Shown: in pieces, positions 9,516 to 18,225 of the stretch
Layout of the letters: every line of letters starts with the position of its first letter
How positions within the stretch are numbered: the stretch's first letter is position 1
From: Paramagnetospirillum kuznetsovii
GTDB lineage: Bacteria > Pseudomonadota > Alphaproteobacteria > Rhodospirillales > Magnetospirillaceae
DNA length: 64,000 nt
Reading direction: 5' to 3'
Assembly: GCF_003284725.1 (NCBI RefSeq)
Contig: NZ_PGTO01000008.1
Coordinates: 62,001-126,000, forward strand
Made by a program: the position numbers and the translations under genes
Notes under the pieces: model-generated
What the model saw: only the letters and a program-made list of their open reading frames with translations
Told to the model about the DNA's origin: nothing
The model's database searches: none

Positions 9516-9755
9516 ATCGTCCGTCCTTGTCTGGAACGAACTCTGCTTCGGACTGGAGGACGATTCCCATGGCAGGTCAGCATTCCATTCAGACTCCGAC
9601 CGAAATCAGAGAACGGATTTCGCAAGACATGTGGCGGTGCGGAGTTGGATAGTGGCGAACCGCATTTCTTTGAATGGCCTCATAGACTCTGGCCTTGAGG
9701 GGGCCGAACAGGTCTCTGACCACGGTTTCGCCCGCCGCTTTCGCAGGATGGACAA
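9516..9755. other. Probable degenerate IS-flanking DNA
   Basis: No confident gene. It would include the sequence upstream of the transposase remnant. A minus-strand open frame (about 9589-9780, containing ETVVRDLFGPLKARVYEAI) looks faintly protein-like but runs through the dinB start and has no clear initiation site. The origin is unresolved. Confidence 0.3.
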
Positions 9756-10247
9756 ATGACACCCGCGACCCTTCGAACACTGGCCCGCTACAATGCCTGG
9801 GCCAACCAACGCCTCTATGAGGCTTGCTCCCGCTTGCCCGGGGAGGCGATCTCATGCCCGCGTCCCAGTTTCTTTGGCTCCATTCTCGCCACCCTGAACC
9901 ACGTCTTGATCGGTGACATGCTATGGATGGGGCGGTTCACGGGTGACGAAAGCCACGGCATCAAAGGGCTCGACCAGATCCTGCATGCCGATTTCGGGCG
10001 ACTGGTCCAGGCACGTCAAGATATGGACGCCCGAATCGTCACATTCTTCGAGGCTCCGCTTGGCGACCTCGAAGCCGTGTTCGCCTATCGGACCGCGGCC
10101 GGTCAGGATACAGCGACCCCTCGGGGCCTGACCATGTTGCACATGTTCAACCACGCCACCCATCACCGGGGGCAAGTCCATGACATGCTGTCAGCCACCG
10201 ACGTGCCGCCACCGGCCCTGGATTTGGTCTATTTCCTTCGCGAATAA
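9756..10247 (+). CDS. DinB family metal-binding protein
   Basis: A 163-aa four-helix-bundle protein of the DinB/DUF664 type. The expected metal-binding histidines are visible: H49 in TLNHVLIGD and a cluster in MFNHATHHRGQVH. The N-terminus with YNAWANQRLY is typical. Members include thiol-dependent transferases and damage-inducible proteins, and the substrate here cannot be predicted. It starts at ATG 9756 after AGGATGGA. It sits between IS debris and a putative mobile module, so it may itself be accessory. Confidence 0.85.
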   Translation: MTPATLRTLARYNAWANQRLYEACSRLPGEAISCPRPSFFGSILATLNHVLIGDMLWMGRFTGDESHGIKGLDQILHADFGRLVQARQDMDARIVTFFEAPLGDLEAVFAYRTAAGQDTATPRGLTMLHMFNHATHHRGQVHDMLSATDVPPPALDLVYFLRE

Positions 10248-10359
10248 GCGCACGCTCACCGACCCCGGAGGGAAGGCGGCTGGGCACGAACCTTCTCTCA
10301 TGCGAAATCAGGGTGTTATGGTGCCGCAGGCGCTATTGATCGGATGCCCCCATCCAATC

Positions 10360-10380
10360 AGTGCACTGTCACTGGAACCC
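10360..10380. repeat. Left copy of 21-bp inverted repeat bounding the DUF4365 module
   Basis: The sequence AGTGCACTGTCAC-T-GGAACCC is found in reverse complement at 12237-12257 with a single mismatch (20 of 21). It begins with the perfect palindrome AGTGCACT. Together the two copies bracket exactly the two-gene module. No convincing target-site duplication was found; CAAT occurs near both outer edges but at unequal distance. Confidence 0.7.
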
Positions 10381-10404
10381 CGCAACAACCTACGATGTTT
10401 TTTC

Positions 10405-10438
10405 TATGGCAACATGCTAGCTTGGCGACGTTGCCATA
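10405..10438. promoter_or_regulatory. Inverted repeat upstream of the DUF4365 gene, possible operator
   Basis: The arms TATGGCAAC (10405-10413) and GTTGCCATA (10430-10438) are perfect over nine bases with a 16-base spacer. They sit in the AT-rich leader between the left flanking repeat and the first gene. The second arm overlaps a TTGCCA hexamer that could be a -35 element. A site for a regulator or an mRNA stem are equally possible. Confidence 0.4.
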
Positions 10439-10589
10439 CATTGTATAGGTTTGGGGGATGGCGTATCGAAAGTCTAGCCGTTCGAGGCTCCAGAACAGCG
10501 AACTTCAAGGAACGGGGGGGCTTCGCTCCATCCCCTCTGCTCGCTATCCCTTTCCCGCGCCGACCAAACTGGGCGGCGATGCTGGGGGG

Positions 10590-11069
10590 ATGCCGGTAAC
10601 AGCGAGGATGGAATGCTTCTCCAGGGCGTTTGTGCAGGCGATCTGTGCGAGAGCGGGCTATCAGTACAACATCCCCAGTTCAGACTTCGATAGCATCGAT
10701 GGGGAAATAGAGGGCCGGTATGGGGTACGTCCATCAGTTGGCTTCCAATTGAAAGCAACATCGCAGGACTTAGTTTGCAAGGGAAACATCCATTTTTCCC
10801 TTCCCGCAAAAAACTACGATGACTTGCGAATTGACACATTAAGGCCCCGTATACTCCTTGTCGTACTTCTCCCCAAAGAGGAGGAGGACTGGCTGCACTT
10901 TGCACCGAACCTGCTGGTGATGCGGCGGGGTGCTTACTGGCTCTCCCTTAGAGGCAAGATGCCGATTACCACCAACTCTGTCACAGTGAAGGTGCCACTC
11001 TCGCAACCCTTCAATCCCGATACCCTCGACGCGATGATGCGGAAAGTTGACCGCCGGGAGCCGCTATGA
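10590..11069 (+). CDS. DUF4365-like protein, probable nuclease fold
   Basis: A protein of about 159 aa if started at ATG 10590; ATG 10458 and 10608 are in frame and also possible. It resembles DUF4365 proteins: an N-terminal helix, a strand with aspartates (SDFDSIDGEI, D34/D37) and then FQLKAT (Q53-x-K55), the arrangement of a PD-(D/E)xK core with Q in the second acidic position. Its stop overlaps the next gene by four bases, so the two are a unit. Base composition is lower in GC than the neighbours. DUF4365 proteins often sit in defence-type loci; a nuclease role is inference. Confidence 0.6.
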   Translation: MPVTARMECFSRAFVQAICARAGYQYNIPSSDFDSIDGEIEGRYGVRPSVGFQLKATSQDLVCKGNIHFSLPAKNYDDLRIDTLRPRILLVVLLPKEEEDWLHFAPNLLVMRRGAYWLSLRGKMPITTNSVTVKVPLSQPFNPDTLDAMMRKVDRREPL

Positions 11070-12229
11070 AGGTCAGGATCGAAGATCGGGCGGTGTTTCG
11101 ATCGCTCTCGCCAATAACGGTCCAGGCCTACCTGCTGTCTCGAGGATGGGCAGAGGTTGAGCGTTGGGAGGGCCGTGCCGTTGTTTATCGAGGTGCTAGC
11201 GAAAAGTGGCAGGCTCTTGTGCCGCTTAACGCAGAGCTAGGTGATTACGAAGCTCGCATGGTTGACGTTGTCCGTGCGGTAGCCAGTGCCGAAGAGCGTA
11301 GCGAACTGTCTGTCCTAATCGACTTGACGACCACTGGCGCTGATATTGTGAGGATACGCGCAGTGGAGAACGCGGAAGATGGCTCCTTGCCCATCGATGC
11401 GGGCGTAAAGCTGTATCAACAAGCCCGCGAAATATTGCTCTCTGCTGCGTGTACAGCCGCTTCACCGGACAGGCCAAGGGCTGTTTTCTATAGCAGAAAA
11501 CCACAATCTGCGACGGATTACATAGATAGCCTGAGGATAGGGCAGACCGAAAAGGGAAGTTACATCATCACCCTTTTGTCCCCCGTCGCCCCCGCACTTG
11601 ACGATTCAGGCCAGTTATCTCTTGGCCCACAGTTTGATCCCGATCCATTTGAGAGAAAAGTTACCAAGACGCTGATCGGGGCGTTGGTCGCCACCAAAGC
11701 GGCCGTCGCTGAGGCCCTAGACAAGGATAGTCAGGTCGAGCATTTCGAAGAGCATTTGCGAGATGGGGTCAATGCGAACCTATGCGAGGCGCTTGCTCAT
11801 CTTACAGAGGCAGGAGGAACCATAGACATTGATGTCAGTTGGGCAGAGGTTCGACCTTTATTTGAAAGGACAGCACCCCAGCATAAGGTCAGGTTCGAGG
11901 CACAGACATCCCAGGTTCTTCTGAAGGCCGCAGAGTTCCTTCGGACTAAGGAACCCATGACAGGCCAGCAACTGCAGGGCTGGGTGTATGGGCCAAAGCG
12001 TCCACCAAAGGCAAAGCTGGGGCAAGCAAGCCTCAAGGTGTTTGTGGACGAGAAGCCCGTATCCGTCACCGCAGTTGATTTGGATGACGAGACGTATGCC
12101 TTGCTCGCTGAAGCGAACAAACGTCGATTGCCGATCTCTTGCGAAGGTGACCTTTTTCCGAAGAAGTCCAGGGGCTACGAGCTAAGGAACATTCAAAACC
12201 TCGTGATGCTCGTACCGGAGGACACTTGA
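11066..12229 (+). CDS. 387-aa protein of unknown function, partner of DUF4365 gene
   Basis: Starts at ATG 11066 inside an ATGA overlap with the DUF4365 gene. I do not recognise a named domain. Segments that look conserved in character are PLNAELGDYEARM, GSYIITLLSPV, GVNANLCEAL and a C-terminal beta-rich part (ISCEGDLF then YELRNI) that could form a small barrel. The protein is soluble, without signal peptide or membrane helix. Codon usage is less GC-biased than the flanks. Coupling to a nuclease-fold partner and the flanking repeats suggest a defence or toxin module, but this is inference. Confidence 0.6.
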   Translation: MKVRIEDRAVFRSLSPITVQAYLLSRGWAEVERWEGRAVVYRGASEKWQALVPLNAELGDYEARMVDVVRAVASAEERSELSVLIDLTTTGADIVRIRAVENAEDGSLPIDAGVKLYQQAREILLSAACTAASPDRPRAVFYSRKPQSATDYIDSLRIGQTEKGSYIITLLSPVAPALDDSGQLSLGPQFDPDPFERKVTKTLIGALVATKAAVAEALDKDSQVEHFEEHLRDGVNANLCEALAHLTEAGGTIDIDVSWAEVRPLFERTAPQHKVRFEAQTSQVLLKAAEFLRTKEPMTGQQLQGWVYGPKRPPKAKLGQASLKVFVDEKPVSVTAVDLDDETYALLAEANKRRLPISCEGDLFPKKSRGYELRNIQNLVMLVPEDT

Positions 12230-12236
12230 TCCTCCC

Positions 12237-12257
12237 GGGTTCCGGTGACAGTGCACT
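12237..12257. repeat. Right copy of 21-bp inverted repeat bounding the DUF4365 module
   Basis: Reads GGGTTCCGGTGACAGTGCAC followed by T, the reverse complement of 10360-10380 with one mismatch. It starts seven bases after the stop codon of the 387-aa gene and ends 30 bases before the terminator. Confidence 0.7.
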
Positions 12258-12286
12258 CAATGCCTCCCCGCACCGGCACCTGCTCA

Positions 12287-12322
12287 AAAAGAAAAGGCCA
12301 CCCGAGGGTGGCCTTTTCTTTT
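12287..12322. terminator. Bidirectional intrinsic terminator
   Basis: A long perfect stem: AAAAGAAAAGGCCACC with GGTGGCCTTTTCTTTT around a tight loop at about 12303-12306. A-rich and T-rich arms give a U-run on both strands. It can end transcripts from the 387-aa gene (plus strand) and from tRNA-Ser (minus strand). Confidence 0.85.
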
Positions 12323-12325
12323 GAA

Positions 12326-12415
12326 TGGCGGAGGGGGTGGGATTCGAACCCACGATGAGCTTGCACCCATACCGGTTTTCGAGACCGGCGCATTCGACCA
12401 CTCTGCCACCCCTCC
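12326..12415 (-). tRNA. tRNA-Ser (anticodon CGA)
   Basis: A 90-nt class II tRNA. The acceptor stem GGAGGGG pairs with CCCCTCC, followed by discriminator G and an encoded CCA (complement of TGG at 12326-12328). The anticodon loop CTCGAAA in the stem CCGGT/ACCGG gives anticodon CGA, reading UCG. The T arm GTTCGAATC and a long variable arm are present. It lies between infC and the terminator on the same strand as infC. Confidence 0.96.
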
Positions 12416-12530
12416 GCAGGAGTGTGTTCCCCGGTGGTCAGGGAGGCGCGGAAAATAGCGCAAAGGCCATGACGAAGCAACCCGCTTTCGGGCGGATCCT
12501 TGCAATGGTGGAACGGCTGATCGCGCACCC

Positions 12531-13052
12531 TTAGCGGGGCGCGATCACCATCACCATCTGGCGGCCTTCCATCTTGGGATGCTGTTCGACCTTGCCCAGG
12601 GCGTCCAGGTCGACCTTGACCTTTTCCAGCACGATCATGCCGAGATCCTGGTGAGCCAGTTCGCGACCACGGAAGCGCAGCGTCACCTTGACCTTGTCAC
12701 CTTCCTCGAGGAACTTCTTCATGCTGCGCATCTTGACGTCATAGTCATGATCGTCGATGTTCGGCCGCAGCTTGATTTCCTTGACCTCAATGACTTTCTG
12801 CTTCTTGCGGGCGGCATTCTTCTTCTTCTGGTCTTCGTACTTGAACTTTCCGAAATCCAGAATCTTGCACACCGGCGGATCGGCATTGGGGGAGACTTCG
12901 ACCAGATCGAGCCCGGCTTCCTCAGCCATGGTCAGACCCTCGCGCAGGGTCACGACTCCGATCATTTCGCCATCGGCGCCCACAAGGCGGATGGAACGCA
13001 CATCGATCTCACGGTTGACGCGGGGCCCATCGTTCTTGGGCGGCGTCTGCAT
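12531..13052 (-). CDS. infC: Translation initiation factor IF-3
   Basis: A 173-aa IF-3. The N-domain carries [17 protein letters not shown] and [21 protein letters not shown]; the C-domain carries [18 protein letters not shown] and [12 protein letters not shown]. It binds the 30S subunit and controls start-codon selection. I use ATG 13052; the ribosome-binding site is weak, as is common for self-regulated infC genes. It follows thrS by 120 bp on the same strand, the usual order. rpmI and rplT, its common downstream partners, are absent here. Confidence 0.96.
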   Translation of the reverse strand: MQTPPKNDGPRVNREIDVRSIRLVGADGEMIGVVTLREGLTMAEEAGLDLVEVSPNADPPVCKILDFGKFKYEDQKKKNAARKKQKVIEVKEIKLRPNIDDHDYDVKMRSMKKFLEEGDKVKVTLRFRGRELAHQDLGMIVLEKVKVDLDALGKVEQHPKMEGRQMVMVIAPR

Positions 13053-13155
13053 CGGCGGTCTAGCTATTTAACAATCTCCATGTTTTCGAGTACCCGATAG
13101 GCCCGGCGCGTGGTTCGCGGGCCGGCCCGTCGGTCCGGTCGGCTGTCCTGTCGTG

Positions 13156-13185
13156 TCACGCGGGTGGGCGTATCACGCGGGTGGG
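13156..13185. repeat. Short tandem repeat at the thrS stop codon
   Basis: TCACGCGGGTGGG occurs at 13156-13168 and again at 13173-13185 with a 17-base period. The second copy contains the thrS stop codon. It is probably a local duplication. Confidence 0.45.
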
Positions 13186-15089
13186 GCAGCCTCGCGGCTA
13201 AGTGTAGCGACTGCTTGATCCAGCGCAACAATTTCTTGGTCCTGGCTTCCCAGCCTGCGCATGGCGACCGAGCGATTCTCCGCCTCGCGCTTGCCGACCA
13301 CCAGCATCACCGGCACCTTGGCCACCGAGTGCTCGCGGACCTTGTAGTTGATCTTCTCGTTGCGCAGGTCCAATTCGACGCGGAGTCCGGCGGCTTTCAG
13401 GGCGGCGGCCGCCTCGGCGGCGAAGTCGTCGGCGTCCGAGACGATGGTCGCGACCACCACCTGGGTGGGCGCCAGCCACAGCGGGAAGCGGCCCGCGAAA
13501 TTCTCGATCAGGATGCCGAGGAAGCGTTCGAACGAACCCAGGATGGCCCGGTGCAGCATGACCGGGCGCTTCTTGGCGCCGTCCTCGGCCACATAGGCGG
13601 CGTCGAGACGTTCGGGCAGCACGAAGTCCACCTGCAGGGTGCCGCACTGCCAATCGCGGCCGATGGCGTCGCGCAGGACGAATTCCAGCTTGGGGCCGTA
13701 GAAGGCGCCCTCGCCCGGATTGAGCACGGTTTCCAGACCGGCGGCCTTGGAGGCTTCCAGCAGCGCGCTTTCCGCCTTGTCCCAGGTCTCGTCGGACCCG
13801 GCCCGCTTGGCCGGACGGTCGGAGAACTTGACCCGCACATCGGTGAAGCCGAAATCGGTGTAGACCTCCTTCAGCAACTGGCAGAAGGCGATGGTCTCCG
13901 AGGTGATCTGGTCCTCGGTGCAGAAGATATGGGCGTCGTCCTGGGTGAAGGCGCGCACCCGCATGATGCCGTGCAGGGCACCCGACGGCTCGTAGCGATG
14001 GCAGGAGCCGAACTCGGCCATGCGCAGCGGCAAGTCGCGATAGCTCTTGATGCCCTGGCGGAAGATCTGCACATGGCAGGGGCAGTTCATGGGCTTGACC
14101 GCCAGGTGACGGTCGTCCTGGGTGGTGATGGTGAACATGGATTCGGAGAACTTGTCGGCGTGGCCCGAGGCCTCCCACAGGGAGAAGTCCACCAACTGCG
14201 GCGTCTTGACCTCCTGGTAGTCGTTGGCCTCGAGACGGCGGCGCATATAGGCCTCGACGGCGCGGTACAGCGTCCAGCCCTTCTTGTGCCAGAACACCGA
14301 GCCCGCCGCCTCCTCCTGCTGGTGGAACAGCTCCATCTCGCGGCCCAGGCGGCGATGGTCGCGCTTTTCCGCCTCTTCCAGCATGTGGAGATAGGCGTCC
14401 AGCTCCTTCTTGTCGAACCAGGCGGTGCCGTAGATGCGCTGAAGCATCTCGTTCCGGGAATCGCCACGCCAATAGGCCCCGGCCAGCTTCATCAGCTTGA
14501 AGGCCTTGCCCAGCTTGCCGGTGGACGGCAGATGGGGGCCACGGCACAGATCGATGAACTTACCCTGGCGATACAGGCCGATCTTCTGGTCGGACGGGAT
14601 GGAGGCGATGATCTCCGCCTTGTATTTCTCGCCCAGCCCCTCGAAGAATTTGACGGCCTCGTCGCGGTCCCATTCCTCCCGCGTGATGGCCTCGTCGCGG
14701 TCGACGATCTCGGCCATGCGCTTCTCGATCTTTTCCAGATCCTCCGGCCCGAACGGGGTCGGCCGCGCGAAGTCGTAGTAAAAGCCGTTCTCGATGGAGG
14801 GGCCGATGGTCACCTGGGTCTCGGGATACAGCTCCTTGACCGCCTCGGCCATGACGTGGGCGGCGTCGTGGCGCAGCAGTTCCAGCGCGTCCTGGCCGCT
14901 TTTCGCGGTGATGATGGACAGCTTGACGTCGCGGTCCAGCAGGACGGAGAGATCCTTCATGGCGCCGTCCACCGTCACCGCCAGAGCCGCCTTGGCCAGA
15001 CCGGGGCCGATGGACTTGGCCACGTCGAGGCCGGTCACCGGGTGATCGAACTGACGGACGGAACCGTCGGGCAGGGTAATGGCGACCAT
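13173..15089 (-). CDS. thrS: Threonyl-tRNA synthetase
   Basis: A 638-aa class II aminoacyl-tRNA synthetase that charges tRNA-Thr. It shows the TGS domain ([14 protein letters not shown]), the editing-domain [16 protein letters not shown] segment, zinc-binding residues in [12 protein letters not shown], motif 2 HGIMRVR and the C-terminal anticodon-binding domain ([14 protein letters not shown]). I chose ATG 15089 over the longer open frame because it gives the normal TGS start and family length. It is transcribed ahead of infC. Confidence 0.97.
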   Translation of the reverse strand: MVAITLPDGSVRQFDHPVTGLDVAKSIGPGLAKAALAVTVDGAMKDLSVLLDRDVKLSIITAKSGQDALELLRHDAAHVMAEAVKELYPETQVTIGPSIENGFYYDFARPTPFGPEDLEKIEKRMAEIVDRDEAITREEWDRDEAVKFFEGLGEKYKAEIIASIPSDQKIGLYRQGKFIDLCRGPHLPSTGKLGKAFKLMKLAGAYWRGDSRNEMLQRIYGTAWFDKKELDAYLHMLEEAEKRDHRRLGREMELFHQQEEAAGSVFWHKKGWTLYRAVEAYMRRRLEANDYQEVKTPQLVDFSLWEASGHADKFSESMFTITTQDDRHLAVKPMNCPCHVQIFRQGIKSYRDLPLRMAEFGSCHRYEPSGALHGIMRVRAFTQDDAHIFCTEDQITSETIAFCQLLKEVYTDFGFTDVRVKFSDRPAKRAGSDETWDKAESALLEASKAAGLETVLNPGEGAFYGPKLEFVLRDAIGRDWQCGTLQVDFVLPERLDAAYVAEDGAKKRPVMLHRAILGSFERFLGILIENFAGRFPLWLAPTQVVVATIVSDADDFAAEAAAALKAAGLRVELDLRNEKINYKVREHSVAKVPVMLVVGKREAENRSVAMRRLGSQDQEIVALDQAVATLSREAAPPA

Positions 15090-15154
15090 GGGACTCTCAC
15101 TTGCGACAGGAACGAAAACGGGGGATGCAGTTTCTACGGCGAAACCCAGGGAAG

Positions 15155-16060
15155 TCAAGGCGCGCGCCGCAAGGTGATCAACGCCATCTCGGGGCGGGAG
15201 TTGAAGCGGACCGGCGGATCGGACGAGCCCAGCCCGGTGCTGGTATAGCCGCGCATGCCGCGATGGCGCCACGCCCCCGCCGCCAAGGCCCGGTGGGACT
15301 GGGTGGCGGTGAAGATGGGCATGCCGCCCGGCAGGCAGATCTGGCCGCCATGGGTATGGCCGGCCAGGTAGAGGTTCACCCCCGCCGCCGCCGCGTGGTC
15401 GGCGTATTCCGGGCTATGGATGACGGCGATGCGATATCCTTCGGGCGCCTGGCGCAAGGCCTGCTCCGCCGCCTCGGTGTAGAAGGAGTGGATGTCGTCC
15501 AGCCCGATCAGAACCAGACGGGCGCCCCCCCGTTCCACCGTCACGTGGCGATTGATCAGTATCTCCACCCCCAGGGCCTCCATCTCGGGCACCAGATCGT
15601 GACGATCGTGATTGCCGAGCACGCCGTAAAGCGGGCGCATGGCCGCCAAGACGGCAAGCAGCGGCGACATCAGGCGGGCGGCTTCACGCGCGGGGGGCTT
15701 GGCGAAAATCTGGTAGTCGCCGCCCAGAATGCAAAGATCGAAATCCAGCGCGGGCACCCGCTCGGCCGCCTCCACCATGACTCTCGGGGTATTGAGGGCA
15801 TGCAGATCGGAGAGAAAGAGAATCTTGAAGCCGTCGAAGTCCTGGGGCAGGGCCGGGTCGGCGATTTCCACCGCGTGGAGCCGCACATCATGGGCATTGC
15901 GCAAGCCCCAATCGAAGAGGCCCAGCCGCCGGAAGAACCGGCCCATGGTCCCGGCCATTTTCTCATGATTGAGATTCTGGCGCTGGCCCGTGACGCTTTG
16001 GCGGCGATGCTCGGTCTGGAGGATGGCCTCCATGCGCTTGCGCCGTTCCAGCCAAGTCAT
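15155..16060 (-). CDS. Metallophosphoesterase (calcineurin-like)
   Basis: A 301-aa protein with all motifs of the calcineurin-like fold: [32 protein letters not shown] and [12 protein letters not shown]. It resembles YkuE-type phosphoesterases, which act on lipid-linked or UDP-sugar phosphates. No N-terminal membrane anchor is obvious. Its start (16060) overlaps the stop of the upstream glycosyltransferase by four bases, so it may act in the same envelope pathway. The substrate is not predictable. Confidence 0.88.
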   Translation of the reverse strand: MTWLERRKRMEAILQTEHRRQSVTGQRQNLNHEKMAGTMGRFFRRLGLFDWGLRNAHDVRLHAVEIADPALPQDFDGFKILFLSDLHALNTPRVMVEAAERVPALDFDLCILGGDYQIFAKPPAREAARLMSPLLAVLAAMRPLYGVLGNHDRHDLVPEMEALGVEILINRHVTVERGGARLVLIGLDDIHSFYTEAAEQALRQAPEGYRIAVIHSPEYADHAAAAGVNLYLAGHTHGGQICLPGGMPIFTATQSHRALAAGAWRHRGMRGYTSTGLGSSDPPVRFNSRPEMALITLRRAP

Positions 16061-16983
16061 GGCTCGATCATTCTGCTCAATGCGGCTTCCACCTCGGCTG
16101 CGTCCAGATCGGCAAGACACGGCCTGCGCAACACCGTCACCTTGCCGCGCGGCGCGCATAGCGCCGGATCGGAATCGTGGGAGAACAGCACCACCGACGG
16201 GCAGCCGCCCATGGCGATCAGATGCATGGGGCCGGTATCGTTGCCGACCGCCGCCAACGCGTCGCGGGCCAGGGCGACGATATCCAGGGTCGAGGTGCGC
16301 CCGGCCAGATCGGCGGCATCGGGACACAAAGCGCGGATGGCTTTGATCTCGTCGGCCTCTTTCTCGGTGCCCAGCAGCACCGGCTGCACCTGACGCTCCG
16401 CCAGCCACGCGCATAGGGCGGCGAAGCGCTCGGACGGCCAGCGCTTCGCGGGCCGGTGGGCCGCCCCGCCGGAACAGATCAGCGCGAAGGGATGCGACAG
16501 GCCGTATCGGGAAATATCGCTCTTGACCCAGGACAGGTCGGGCGGCGGCACCTCGGTGATGCCGATCACGGCCAATTGCTCGCGCTGGCGCTCGATGGTG
16601 TGCATGGCGTCACGCCGGGGATTGGCATGGGGATGCGAGCAGCCCGGCGCGATTCCCGACCACTCCACCGCCTTGCCCAGCAGCCGGAAATAGCTGGAGG
16701 AACGGTCCGAGGTCTGGAGGTCGTAGACCCGGTCGAACCGACCGTCGCGCAGCATCGCGCGCAGCCGCAGCATGCTGGGCAACTGCCAGGGCTTCGGCTT
16801 GTCGTCCAGCCGCACCTGATCGAACCACGGGCAGGCCAGGGCGAGATCGGCGAAGGGCTTGGTGGTCAGCAAGGTGATATGGGCGCCGGGATGATGCGCC
16901 CTGATGGCGGAAAACGGCCCCATGGCCTGAACGAAATCGCCCAGGGCGCCCAGCTTTATCACCAGAATTCGGCGAATGGTCAT
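16057..16983 (-). CDS. Glycosyltransferase family 9 (heptosyltransferase-like)
   Basis: A 308-aa GT-B enzyme of the ADP-heptose:LPS heptosyltransferase family. The N-terminus RRILVIKLGALGDFVQAMGP is diagnostic, and the C-domain shows CSGGAAHRPAKRWP, LAGRTSTLDIVALA and VGNDTGPMHLIAMGG. It probably builds the LPS core. It overlaps by ATGA with both neighbouring genes in a three-gene operon (GT4, GT9, phosphoesterase). Confidence 0.9.
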   Translation of the reverse strand: MTIRRILVIKLGALGDFVQAMGPFSAIRAHHPGAHITLLTTKPFADLALACPWFDQVRLDDKPKPWQLPSMLRLRAMLRDGRFDRVYDLQTSDRSSSYFRLLGKAVEWSGIAPGCSHPHANPRRDAMHTIERQREQLAVIGITEVPPPDLSWVKSDISRYGLSHPFALICSGGAAHRPAKRWPSERFAALCAWLAERQVQPVLLGTEKEADEIKAIRALCPDAADLAGRTSTLDIVALARDALAAVGNDTGPMHLIAMGGCPSVVLFSHDSDPALCAPRGKVTVLRRPCLADLDAAEVEAALSRMIEP

Positions 16984-18203
16984 GACGTGCCGGAGGCGAG
17001 GCCCAGAACCTCCCGGTAGACCGCGATGGTCTGGGCACACATGGTTTCCTTGGTGAAATTGGCTCGCACATGCTCGATGGCGTCTTGCGCCATGCCGGCG
17101 CGCTCTTCCGCCGACAGGGCCAGGAAGCGGTCCAGAGCCTGGGCCAGGGCCTCGGCGTCGCCGGGCGCGGTCAGCCAGCCGGTGCGGCCGGGCATCACCG
17201 TCTCGCCGGTGGCGCCGTGGGCGGTGACGATGACGGGGCGGCCCATGGCCTGGGCTTCCACCGCCACCCGGCCGAATGCCTCGGGATCGGTGGAGGCCGA
17301 TACCACCACGTCGGTCAGCATATAGGCGGCGGGCATGTCGTTGCATTCGTCGGTCAGGTGGACCACGTCCACCAGATCGCGGCGTCGCACCAATGCCTCC
17401 AATTCCTCGCGATAGCCGGTGCGGCCCTGGTCGGAGCCCACCAGCAGGCAGCGCACGTCGTGGCGGCCCAGCAGGGCCAAGGCCTCGATCAGCACCGACT
17501 GACCCTTCCACCGGGTCAGGCGGCCGGGCAGCATGATCACCCGATGACCATCGGGCAGCCGCCACTTCTGCGCCAGTTGAATGATGCGCTCGGGACTGAC
17601 CCTGGCTGGATCGAAGCGGTTAAGGTCGATGCCGCGATGGACCACCCGAATGCGGTCGGGGTCCAGGCCATAAACCCGCCTGGCATGCTCGGCGATGAAT
17701 TCCGAGATGGCGATCACCCGCTCGCCCCTGGTCATCACCGCGTTGTAGCGGTTCTTCAGGCCGAAATAGCCGCCGGTATTGTAGGTGCCGTGAAAGGTGG
17801 TGAGAAAGTGGCAGCCGGTGCGCTCCGCCGCCATCAGGGCGCTCCAGGCCGGGGCGCGGGACCGGGCGTGCAGGATGTCGACGTTGCGGTTGGCCACGAT
17901 TTCGGCCAGCCGGTCGGCATTGCGGCGGATCACCAGCGGATTCTTGCTGGCCAGCGGCAGCGTGATGTGTTCGGCGCCGCAGCGCGACAATTCGCGGGCC
18001 ATGGGGCCGCCCTCGGAGGCCACGATGGCCGTCCAGCCAGCCGCCGCCAGCGCCGCCGCCATGTCCACCGCGCCGCGTTCGACCCCGCCGGTCACCAGCG
18101 CGGGCAATACCTGCAACACCACGGGAGGACGGCCGTCGCCCGGAAGGGGTTGACGGAGTTCGGCCGAGGGCGCATCGATGGAAGTGGCTTGGTCCATTTG
18201 CAT
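16980..18203 (-). CDS. Glycosyltransferase family 4
   Basis: A GT-B retaining glycosyltransferase of about 407 aa from ATG 18203; an in-frame ATG at 18227 is possible. It shows the N-terminal LVTGGVERGAVDMAAAL and the nucleotide-sugar-binding segment EAFGRVAVEAQAMGRPV. It is likely to act on LPS or another surface polysaccharide, since it heads the operon with a heptosyltransferase-like gene. Its start region abuts or overlaps the divergent hydrolase gene, so the two promoters must be embedded in coding sequence. Confidence 0.88.
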   Translation of the reverse strand: MQMDQATSIDAPSAELRQPLPGDGRPPVVLQVLPALVTGGVERGAVDMAAALAAAGWTAIVASEGGPMARELSRCGAEHITLPLASKNPLVIRRNADRLAEIVANRNVDILHARSRAPAWSALMAAERTGCHFLTTFHGTYNTGGYFGLKNRYNAVMTRGERVIAISEFIAEHARRVYGLDPDRIRVVHRGIDLNRFDPARVSPERIIQLAQKWRLPDGHRVIMLPGRLTRWKGQSVLIEALALLGRHDVRCLLVGSDQGRTGYREELEALVRRRDLVDVVHLTDECNDMPAAYMLTDVVVSASTDPEAFGRVAVEAQAMGRPVIVTAHGATGETVMPGRTGWLTAPGDAEALAQALDRFLALSAEERAGMAQDAIEHVRANFTKETMCAQTIAVYREVLGLASGTS

Positions 18204-18225
18204 AGGATAAAGGCGAGCTCTTGCC

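Noticed and set aside
9589-9855. Minus-strand 88-codon open frame with VVRDLFGPLKARVYEAI
   Set aside because: It overlaps the start of dinB, has no ribosome-binding site and no recognised family; kept only as part of the unresolved IS-flanking region.
10351-12262. Target-site duplication around the inverted-repeat module
   Set aside because: CAAT occurs outside both repeats but at different distances (one base on the left, zero on the right), and four bases is too short to count as evidence.
13110-15248. 712-codon plus-strand open frame opposite thrS and infC spacer
   Set aside because: It is antisense to a full-length threonyl-tRNA synthetase, with biased composition and no recognisable domain.
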